A stretch of DNA of 5,988 bases. Source: UKL13-2 sp040006575. Lineage in GTDB: Bacteria; Pseudomonadota; Gammaproteobacteria; Burkholderiales; Usitatibacteraceae. The position numbers were made by a program, and so were the translations under genes. The notes under the pieces are model-generated. The model had not been told where the DNA came from. It made no database searches and saw nothing but the letters and a program-made list of their open reading frames with translations. Within the stretch, counting starts at the first letter, position 1, and the number at the start of each line of letters is the position of its first letter. This document shows, piece by piece, positions 1-5,334 of the stretch. Location of the stretch: NCBI GenBank assembly GCA_040006575.1, contig JBDTWS010000207.1, positions 1 through 5,988 on the forward strand, in the 5' to 3' direction.

Positions 1-3
1 ACC

Positions 4-9
4 AAGGAG
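4..9 (+). promoter_or_regulatory. Shine-Dalgarno site of the M20 peptidase gene
   Basis: AAGGAG lies five bases before the ATG at 15. It is a near-perfect ribosome binding site and supports the start at 15 over internal ATGs. The promoter must lie left of the window. Confidence 0.85.
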
Positions 10-14
10 CCATC

Positions 15-1307
15 ATGTCTTTCAACGTCCCCTGCTTCCGCCTTGCCACGCTATCACTGTCCATGTTGCTCGCGCTTTCCGCACCCAGCGCAATGGCCGC
101 GCCGGACGAAAGCATCACCACCCTGGCGCGCCAGCAAAAGCAACCCCTGCTGGACACGCTGAAAGACCTGGTCAACATTGAATCCGGCAGCGGTGATCGC
201 GAGGGTCTCGACCGCATTTCGCAGCTGATTTACGACCGACTCAAATCACTGGGCGGCGAAGTGGAATTCATCGAACCCGGCGCGGACACCTACCGCATGC
301 ACGACACGCCGGAGAAAATCGGGCGCATGGTGAAGGCAACATTCAAGGGCACGGGCAGCAAGAAGATCATGCTGATCGCGCACATGGATACGGTGTACCT
401 GAAAGGCATGCTGGCCAGGCAGCCGTTCCGCATCGAAGGCAATCGTGCCTACGGGCTCGGCATCGGCGACGACAAAGCCGGCGTGGCCGTCATCCTGCAT
501 ACGGTGGCGATGCTGAAGGCGCTGAATTTCCGCGAGTACGGCACGCTGACGGTGCTGATCAATGGCGACGAAGAAATCAGTTCACCTGCAGGCCGCAACC
601 AGTTCAGCAAGCTGGGCGCGCAGCATGACTTCATCATGTCGCACGAAGGCTCTCCCATCACCAACGACAATCTTTCGCTGGCCACCGCAGGGATTGCAGC
701 CGTCACGCTCAAGGTGACCGGCAAGGCTTCGCATGCGGGTTCGGCGCCGGAGCGTGGACGCAACGCCATTTACGAACTTGCGCACCAGATGCTGCAGACG
801 AAGGACTTGTCCGATCCTGCGAAGGGCGTAAAGATGAACTGGACCATGATTAATGGCGGCACCAATCGCAATGTGATTCCGGCCGAAGCAACAGGTGCCG
901 CGGATGTTCGCGTGGAGCGAATTTCCGATTACGACGGCGTTGAAATGAAAGTGCGTGAGGCGATCAAGAAACAGCTGGTTCCGGACACCAAAATCGAGAT
1001 GACCTTTGAGCGCCGGCGTCCACCGCTTGAGGCCAACCCTGCCGCGCTGGCGCTGGGCAAATATGCGCAGGGAATCTACGCGGAAATCGGGCAGAAGCTG
1101 AACGTGACCGACAAGGTCACCGGTGGCGGAACCGATGCCGCTTTCGCGGCCCTCAATCACAGCAATCCCGTGCTGGAGCGATTTGGCTTGCTGTCGTTCG
1201 GCGCGCATTCGAATGACAGTGAATACGTGATCATCGATTCGATCGAACCGCGTCTTTACCTGACGACGCGGTTGATCATGGATTTCTCGCGGGGCAAGGC
1301 AAAATAG
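15..1307 (+). CDS. Secreted M20 zinc peptidase, CPG2-like glutamate carboxypeptidase
   Basis: This 430-residue protein belongs to the M20 metallopeptidases and closely resembles carboxypeptidase G2 of Pseudomonas, which removes C-terminal glutamate from folates and N-acyl or peptidyl glutamates. Residues 1-29 form a Sec signal peptide (hydrophobic run, then an AMA-A cleavage site), so the enzyme should act in the periplasm. The two-zinc site is complete: H123 and D125 in HMDTVYLKG, bridging D152 in GDDKAG, catalytic E186 with ligand E187 in NGDEE, E211 in SHEGSP, and H398 in FGAHSN. H240 in GKASHAG opens the lid/dimerisation domain (about 225-335) and matches the substrate-contacting histidine of CPG2. 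GGGTDAAFAAL at about 370-380 is another family signature. Length is normal for the family. The catalytic class is secure. Glutamate specificity is inferred from family resemblance; other N-acyl amino acids or dipeptides remain possible. A terminator follows directly, so it ends its transcript. Confidence 0.93.
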   Translation: MSFNVPCFRLATLSLSMLLALSAPSAMAAPDESITTLARQQKQPLLDTLKDLVNIESGSGDREGLDRISQLIYDRLKSLGGEVEFIEPGADTYRMHDTPEKIGRMVKATFKGTGSKKIMLIAHMDTVYLKGMLARQPFRIEGNRAYGLGIGDDKAGVAVILHTVAMLKALNFREYGTLTVLINGDEEISSPAGRNQFSKLGAQHDFIMSHEGSPITNDNLSLATAGIAAVTLKVTGKASHAGSAPERGRNAIYELAHQMLQTKDLSDPAKGVKMNWTMINGGTNRNVIPAEATGAADVRVERISDYDGVEMKVREAIKKQLVPDTKIEMTFERRRPPLEANPAALALGKYAQGIYAEIGQKLNVTDKVTGGGTDAAFAALNHSNPVLERFGLLSFGAHSNDSEYVIIDSIEPRLYLTTRLIMDFSRGKAK

Positions 1308-1323
1308 CCCTGCGGTTTTCCCC

Positions 1324-1353
1324 AAAAAAAGAGCGCTTGGTGCGCTCTTTTTT
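1324..1353 (+). terminator. Intrinsic terminator after the M20 peptidase gene
   Basis: A perfect dyad begins 16 bases after the stop. Its GC core GAGCGC (1331-1336) pairs with GCGCTC (1342-1347) around a TTGGT loop. It is flanked by seven A on the left and six T on the right, which extend the stem to 12 bp. The A/T symmetry makes it potentially bidirectional, but no minus-strand gene here would need it. It separates the peptidase from the receptor gene. Confidence 0.92.
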
Positions 1354-1647
1354 GTTCCTGTGACCTGAAAGTCCAGCACTGGCGCGCAGTTCAAGCCATT
1401 TTTGCCCTGCAAGCCTCGCCTGTCCTTGGGTTTGCCGGAAATTCCTGCCGCCAATTCACCTTGCAAACTTCGCGCCCGACCCTACCTGCGCGCAATCTGT
1501 TGCAAACTGGCAACACAACTCTCACTGGTCACAGACTGTAGCAATCTCCTACGTTACAATGAGTTACAAAGTCTGGGCGTTTTTTACGTAGTGTTTCAAA
1601 TTGAAATTCCCGGTACACAAACACCTTTGTAAATTGCACTATCACAC
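1354..1647 (+). promoter_or_regulatory. Intergenic control region upstream of the TonB receptor gene
   Basis: About 300 bases hold no convincing gene; a 76-codon frame at 1402-1632 has no ribosome binding site or recognisable protein features. The right half is richer in A+T than the genes and carries short symmetric elements: an inverted repeat TGTTGC-AAACTG-GCAACA (1498-1515), two GTTACAA copies in direct repeat 10 bases apart (1553-1559 and 1563-1569), and a palindrome TTTCAA-A-TTGAAA (1594-1606). TTGCAAACT occurs at 1461-1469 and 1500-1508. TACAAT at 1555-1560 is a possible -10 hexamer, without a good -35 at normal spacing. The promoter and operators of the receptor gene are probably here, but the regulator cannot be named. 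Confidence 0.5.
1594..1606. promoter_or_regulatory. 13-bp palindrome, candidate operator of the TonB receptor gene
   Basis: TTTCAA at 1594-1599 is exactly mirrored by TTGAAA at 1601-1606 around one A. It sits 57 bases before the receptor start codon, a usual distance for a repressor or activator site. The right arm TTGAAA also matches five of six bases of a -35 hexamer, but no good -10 follows at 16-18 bases. An operator role is inferred from symmetry and position only. Confidence 0.3.
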
Positions 1648-1655
1648 AGGAGAGG
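1648..1655 (+). promoter_or_regulatory. Shine-Dalgarno site of the TonB receptor gene
   Basis: AGGAGAGG ends seven bases before the ATG at 1663. It fixes the start so that the protein opens directly with its signal peptide. Confidence 0.8.
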
Positions 1656-1662
1656 ATCACCC

Positions 1663-4383
1663 ATGTTACAACCCAGAAAATTAGCCTTGGCGTTGGTTGC
1701 CGCTGGCTTAAGCACCGCACTTGTTGCGCAAGCGCAACAACCGCCGGCCGCACAGAAGGTCGAAAAGATCGAAGTGACCGGCTCGAACATCAAACGTGTC
1801 GATTCCGAAACGCCGTCGCCCATCCAGGTCATCACCCGTGACGACATCCAGAAGAGCGGCACCAACAGCGTGGCTGAATTGCTGCGCGACATCCCGTCCA
1901 TCGCCGGTGGTTCGGTGCAGGATTTCAACGCCGGTAACGGTTTTGCCCGCGGCACCCAATCGGCCTCGCTGCGCGGCCTCGGCTCCGTCGCCACGCTGGT
2001 ACTGGTCAACGGTCGCCGTGTCGAATCTTCGCCGGTCGCCGATCCGAACTTCGGCCAGGGCTCTTCGTTCAACCTGAACGTGATCCCGCCAAGCGCGATT
2101 GAGCGCATCGAAATCCTGAAAGACGGCGCATCGGCCATTTACGGTTCCGACGCTATCGCAGGCGTTATCAACATCATCCTGCGCAAGGATTACACCGGCG
2201 GCGAAGTGATGTACACCGGCCGTCAAAACCAGAACAGCGATTTCCGCAGCCAGTCGGTTTCGGGCACTGTGGGCTGGGGCGACCTGGCACGCGACAAATA
2301 CAACCTGCTGACCGCTGTTGAATACTTCAAGCGCGACGCCACCAGCATCTATGACGCAAACGACATCGCCAAGGAACTGTACACGCGACTCAATACGCGC
2401 CTGATTCCGAATTCCACGCTGAGCTACCCCGCCAACCAGCGCCGTGAAGCAGTCAACGGCAACGGTGCCTTCACCGTGGCCCTGCCGCTGGATCCGCGTT
2501 GCCCGCCCGCCCTCACCTTCGCCACGCTGTGCCGCTCCAACACCTGGGACGACACCAATGCCGAATCGAAGACCGAGCGCAAGAGCATTTTCGCGCGTGG
2601 TTCGTATGAGTTCTCACCCAACCTGGCCGGTTTTGCCGAGTTCCGTTTCTCACGCGCTGAAACCCAGTTCATCGGTGCGCCGCCGGCACTGGACGCCGCA
2701 TCGCCATCGACCTGGTTCAATGCCGCCGGACAGCGTTTTGCCTACACCCTGTTCCTGCCGGTTGGTCATCCGGACAACCCGAACAACTTCCGTCTCGGCA
2801 TGCGTTATCGCTTCGTCGACCTGGGCCGCACCTACCAGAACGTAACCAATGATTCGACCGGCGCAGTTGCCGGCCTGAACGGCACGTTCAAGTCGTGGGA
2901 CTGGGAAAGCGCCTTTACTTTCGCCAAGACCAAGCGTGAAGACACCAACAACGGCCAGCTTTATTTCCCGGCGTTGCAGGCTGCTGTCGCCAACGGCACG
3001 TATCGTTTCTTCGGCACCAACAGCCCGGCGCTCATCGCCCAGTTGAACCCGTACAAGACGCAGCAGGGCATCAGCAAGACCGCCAGCTGGGACATCAAGG
3101 GTTCGACCGAACTGATGCAGATGGCGGGCGGCCCCATGGCGCTGGCTGCCGGTGCGACTTTGCGCAAGGATGATTTCGACATCGTTTCCGATCCGCGTAA
3201 CGTAGCGGGCGAATTCGTCGGCGTCGCTTCCAGCACGGTGCACGGCTCACGCAAAGTCAGTTCCATTTATTCGGAATTGTCGGTGCCGTTTATCAAGAAC
3301 GTTGAACTGCAACTGGCCGGACGCTACGACCACTACAGCGACTACGGCAATTCCACCACGCCAAAAGTCGGCATCAAGTGGACGCCGCTGACGCAAGTTG
3401 CCCTGCGTGCAACGTACTCGGAAGCTTTCCGCGCACCATCGCTGCTGCAGATTTCGCAGGGCAATGTGCAGTCGTTCAATGCCGGCATCAATGATCCACT
3501 GCGTTGCGGCAAGACGGGCGCCAATGCGGACGATTGCGGTGCTTCGAATGGCGGTACAGGCCGCACCATTTCCAGCCTGATTTCGCCTAACGCGAACCTG
3601 AAGCCGGAAACATCGAAGAGCTACAACATGGGCCTGATCTACTCGCCGACGAATGACCTGTCGGCGTCGCTGGATTATTTCCGCATCCATCGCGTGGACT
3701 TCATCGACCGTTTCGATTCGCAGACCGTGGTTAACAACGAATTCAACCCCGGCTTTGCGGGCGGCGTGGTATTCCGCGACACCAACCCGGCCACCTGGCT
3801 GCCAGGCGTGCCGAATTCGGGCCCGATCCAGAGCACCATCCGCCGCTTCGACAATTTCGGTGAAGCTGTTATTGCGGGTCTCGACCTGGATGTCACCGGT
3901 AACTTCAACCTTGGCGAAAACGGCAAGCTGAAACTCTCCAACCAGACCACCTACCTGACCAAGAGCGACTGGTCGTACGTCAAGGGTGCAGCGCTGGTGA
4001 GCGGACTCGGTAATTTCTACGTGTTTGAATCGCCTCGTGTTCGCAGCACCATCACGGCAACGTGGACCTACCGCGACGTCGTGCTGCTGGGTCGTGCCAA
4101 CTACACCGGCAAGTGGTTCTACGGTGATCCTGAGTCCGGTTGCTACGCGTCGGCCGCAACACAAGCCGCCATCGGCGGCTGTGAAGTGGGTTCGTACACC
4201 ACGGGCGACGTTAGCGCAACGTACACCGGCATCAAGAATGTTTCGCTCACGATGCTGGTGCGGAATATTTTCAGCCGCGATGCACCGTACGATCCTAACC
4301 AGACCACGCTGGGCTTCAACCCCACGTATCACAACCCGTACGGCCGCATGTTCAACTTCACGGCTTCGTACAAATTCAAGTAA
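1663..4383 (+). CDS. TonB-dependent outer-membrane receptor
   Basis: This 906-residue protein is an outer-membrane gated porin that imports a scarce nutrient using energy from TonB-ExbB-ExbD. Residues 1-25 are a Sec signal peptide (basic start, hydrophobic run, VAQAQ cleavage region). EKIEVTGS (34-41) is a typical TonB-box region. The plug domain spans about 45-175: SPIQVITRDDI, the SLRGLG motif near 102, LVNGRR near 115, and ERIEILKDGASAIYGSDAIAGVINIILRK as the plug's closing signature (written here only to mark residues 147-175). The rest is the beta-barrel, rich in alternating aromatic and polar residues, with the EAFRAPSL-type and NLKPETSKSYNMG motifs common to these receptors and a C-terminal strand ending FTASYKFK. 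There is no extra N-terminal signalling domain, so it is probably not a sigma/anti-sigma transducer. Six cysteines fall in three close pairs. The substrate cannot be read from sequence; siderophore, vitamin, peptide and oligosaccharide are all open. Family assignment is very secure. Confidence 0.95.
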   Translation: MLQPRKLALALVAAGLSTALVAQAQQPPAAQKVEKIEVTGSNIKRVDSETPSPIQVITRDDIQKSGTNSVAELLRDIPSIAGGSVQDFNAGNGFARGTQSASLRGLGSVATLVLVNGRRVESSPVADPNFGQGSSFNLNVIPPSAIERIEILKDGASAIYGSDAIAGVINIILRKDYTGGEVMYTGRQNQNSDFRSQSVSGTVGWGDLARDKYNLLTAVEYFKRDATSIYDANDIAKELYTRLNTRLIPNSTLSYPANQRREAVNGNGAFTVALPLDPRCPPALTFATLCRSNTWDDTNAESKTERKSIFARGSYEFSPNLAGFAEFRFSRAETQFIGAPPALDAASPSTWFNAAGQRFAYTLFLPVGHPDNPNNFRLGMRYRFVDLGRTYQNVTNDSTGAVAGLNGTFKSWDWESAFTFAKTKREDTNNGQLYFPALQAAVANGTYRFFGTNSPALIAQLNPYKTQQGISKTASWDIKGSTELMQMAGGPMALAAGATLRKDDFDIVSDPRNVAGEFVGVASSTVHGSRKVSSIYSELSVPFIKNVELQLAGRYDHYSDYGNSTTPKVGIKWTPLTQVALRATYSEAFRAPSLLQISQGNVQSFNAGINDPLRCGKTGANADDCGASNGGTGRTISSLISPNANLKPETSKSYNMGLIYSPTNDLSASLDYFRIHRVDFIDRFDSQTVVNNEFNPGFAGGVVFRDTNPATWLPGVPNSGPIQSTIRRFDNFGEAVIAGLDLDVTGNFNLGENGKLKLSNQTTYLTKSDWSYVKGAALVSGLGNFYVFESPRVRSTITATWTYRDVVLLGRANYTGKWFYGDPESGCYASAATQAAIGGCEVGSYTTGDVSATYTGIKNVSLTMLVRNIFSRDAPYDPNQTTLGFNPTYHNPYGRMFNFTASYKFK

Positions 4384-4401
4384 TTCGCTTTACCGCAATA
4401 G

Positions 4402-4434
4402 AAAAACGGGGACCTTCGGGTCCCCGTTTTTTTT
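4402..4434 (+). terminator. Intrinsic terminator after the TonB receptor gene
   Basis: ACGGGGACC (4406-4414) pairs perfectly with GGTCCCCGT (4419-4427) around a TTCG loop, giving the very stable C(UUCG)G tetraloop in RNA. Four more A:T pairs extend the stem to 13 bp, and eight T follow from 4427. It starts 18 bases after the stop codon. Confidence 0.96.
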
Positions 4435-4506
4435 CGTGCCGACCTGGCCGTCCAACTGTCGCCAGTGCAGGCAAAACAGTCCTTATCGCCGCGTTCAATA
4501 AATAAT

Positions 4507-4538
4507 GCGGGCAGCGAAAAATATTGATCGCTGCCTGC
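4507..4538 (+). repeat. Strong hairpin upstream of the PsiF-repeat gene
   Basis: GCGGGCAGCGA (4507-4517) pairs with TCGCTGCCTGC (4528-4538): ten Watson-Crick pairs plus one G:U, around an A+T-rich 10-base loop. No T run follows, so it is not a normal terminator. It lies 80 bases before the psiF start, so it could be an operator dyad or a 5' leader structure. An A+T-rich stretch (AATAAATAAT, 4497-4506) abuts it on the left and could hold a -10 element, but no matching -35 is clear. Confidence 0.45.
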
Positions 4539-4605
4539 GTCAACTGCACATGTGTTTTTGCGTTATCGCTTGTCGGTCAATTTTGGCCGGCATGAAAATA
4601 AACGC

Positions 4606-4612
4606 AAGGGAG
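4606..4612 (+). promoter_or_regulatory. Shine-Dalgarno site that decides the psiF start
   Basis: AAGGGAG stands five bases before the ATG at 4618. An in-frame ATG at 4552 would add 22 residues but has no such site, and it would bury the signal peptide behind a basic extension. The start at 4618 is therefore preferred. Confidence 0.8.
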
Positions 4613-4617
4613 TGAAA

Positions 4618-4968
4618 ATGAAAAAACTAATCGCTGCGATCGCAATCATCCTGCCGCTGTTCGCAACAAATTTGGCGGCTGCGGAATCCAAACCCACCGA
4701 GAAGAAACTCACGCCTCAACAAAGCAAAATGTCGGCATGCTCGAAGGAAGCGAAGGGACTTAAGGGCGCGGAGTACAAGAAAGCACGCAAGGAATGCATG
4801 GCGCGCGAAACCGCGCCGGCCAAATCCGAGGTGAAGAAAACCAGCGCAACTGCACCCGAGAGCGACAAGCCCACGCAGAAGCAGAAGATGGCATCGTGCT
4901 CCGCGGAAAACAAAGGCTTGAAAGGCGAGGAGTACAAAAGGGCACAGAAGGAATGCCTGAGCAAATAG
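4618..4968 (+). CDS. psiF: Periplasmic PsiF-repeat protein
   Basis: This small secreted protein (116 residues) carries two PsiF repeats, the family of E. coli phosphate-starvation-inducible PsiF; its biochemical role is not established. Residues 1-22 are a signal peptide (MKK, hydrophobic core, LAAA before ESK), so the mature protein is periplasmic. Repeat 1 (about 32-61) and repeat 2 (about 86-114) each have the pattern Q..KM.(S)C......KGLKG.EYK.A.KEC, with cysteine pairs C41/C60 and C94/C113 at identical spacing; 15 of the 20 positions from cysteine to cysteine match. A lysine- and threonine-rich linker joins them. Two repeats and about this length agree with E. coli PsiF. The mature protein is highly charged and lysine-rich. 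Family membership is confident; phosphate control is not, because I find no clear double CTGTCAT-type pho box upstream. It sits alone between the receptor terminator and a convergent gene. Confidence 0.88.
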   Translation: MKKLIAAIAIILPLFATNLAAAESKPTEKKLTPQQSKMSACSKEAKGLKGAEYKKARKECMARETAPAKSEVKKTSATAPESDKPTQKQKMASCSAENKGLKGEEYKRAQKECLSK

Positions 4969-5064
4969 CGCTGGAATACAGCAGCGTTGCGGACTCGGAT
5001 ATCTCGTTGGGGGTTCGCTGAGATTCACTGCAATATCCCTTGGCCTCACACAAGGGTTCTCGTT

Positions 5065-5100
5065 TTCGCTTCCCTTCCCCTCCCCCTTCGCTTCCCTTCC
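5065..5100 (+). repeat. Pyrimidine-rich tract with a 14-base direct repeat
   Basis: TTCGCTTCCCTTCC occurs at 5065-5078 and again, identically, at 5087-5100, a 22-base period. Between and around the copies almost every base on the plus strand is C or T. The tract may be simple low-complexity sequence from slippage; such homopurine/homopyrimidine DNA can also form triplex structure. Confidence 0.6.
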
Positions 5101-5117
5101 TCACCCCGGAATATTCT

Positions 5118-5136
5118 GCGGCTGCCCGCTTTTTTT
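5118..5136 (+). terminator. Possible weak terminator for psiF
   Basis: GCGG (5118-5121) pairs with CCGC (5126-5129) across a CTGC loop, directly followed by seven T (5130-5136). The stem is only four pairs but all G:C. It lies 150 bases past the psiF stop, further than usual, and no better plus-strand terminator is visible nearer. Confidence 0.4.
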
Positions 5137-5156
5137 ACGCGATTGCGATATCAAGT

Positions 5157-5188
5157 TCGCGATCACCGCGACTTCACATCACGTGAAG
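5157..5188. repeat. Two abutting inverted repeats sharing the same ATCAC centre
   Basis: TCGCG-ATCAC-CGCGA (5157-5171) is followed immediately by CTTCAC-ATCAC-GTGAAG (5172-5188). Both dyads are perfect, with arms of five and six bases, and have the identical five-base centre. They lie in the convergent gap about 150 bases beyond the end of the minus-strand gene. They could be protein sites, a termination or mRNA-end structure, or a small REP-like element. Confidence 0.55.
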
Positions 5189-5334
5189 CGGACAGGCCAG
5201 GCAAGTTTACCGGCGCGGCAATCAGCCGCCATTTTCGACTACGAACATCAAGCACCAGCGCGGCTCACCAGCCAATTTTCGCCTGCAAGGCACGCCAATG
5301 CTTGTGTTTAGCCTCTAGTCCATGAGCAAAAAGG

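Larger units (their letters stand above)
4969..5334. other. Gene-free convergent region between psiF and the proline-rich gene
   Basis: No convincing gene is present. A 112-codon plus-strand frame (4987-5325) lacks a ribosome binding site and has shadow-like composition. The stretch holds a pyrimidine-rich tract with a 14-base direct repeat, a compact GC hairpin followed by seven T, and two abutting inverted repeats. Genes on both sides point into it, so it should contain termination signals for both strands; only a plus-strand candidate is visible. Confidence 0.6.

Noticed and set aside
582..1466. Long minus-strand open frame (294 codons) opposite the M20 peptidase gene
   Set aside because: It is a shadow of a conserved enzyme with all zinc ligands on the plus strand; its translation resembles no family and it runs through the terminator.
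1402..1632. 76-codon plus-strand frame between peptidase and receptor
   Set aside because: It has no ribosome binding site and no coherent protein features, and it covers the likely promoter region of the receptor gene.
3247..4332. Minus-strand open frame of 361 codons opposite the receptor gene
   Set aside because: Long antisense frames are common opposite GC-rich genes. The plus strand holds an intact receptor, and the antisense product has no recognisable domain or ribosome binding site.
4552..4617. Upstream in-frame ATG extending the PsiF-repeat protein by 22 residues
   Set aside because: There is no Shine-Dalgarno site there, and the extension would hide a clear signal peptide that begins at 4618 behind a good AAGGGAG.
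4435..4617. Pho box upstream of psiF, expected from the E. coli gene's phosphate control
   Set aside because: I looked for two CTGTCAT-like repeats 11 bases apart and found only fragments such as TTGTCGGTCA near 4570; not enough to claim.
4997..5038. GGATAT/ATATCC inverted repeat and a GGTTCG motif hinting at a tRNA-like structure
   Set aside because: The loop is 30 bases, and no acceptor, D or anticodon arms can be formed around it.
4987..5325. 112-codon plus-strand frame after psiF
   Set aside because: Composition is irregular, there is no ribosome binding site, and it crosses the pyrimidine tract, the T run and the tandem dyads.
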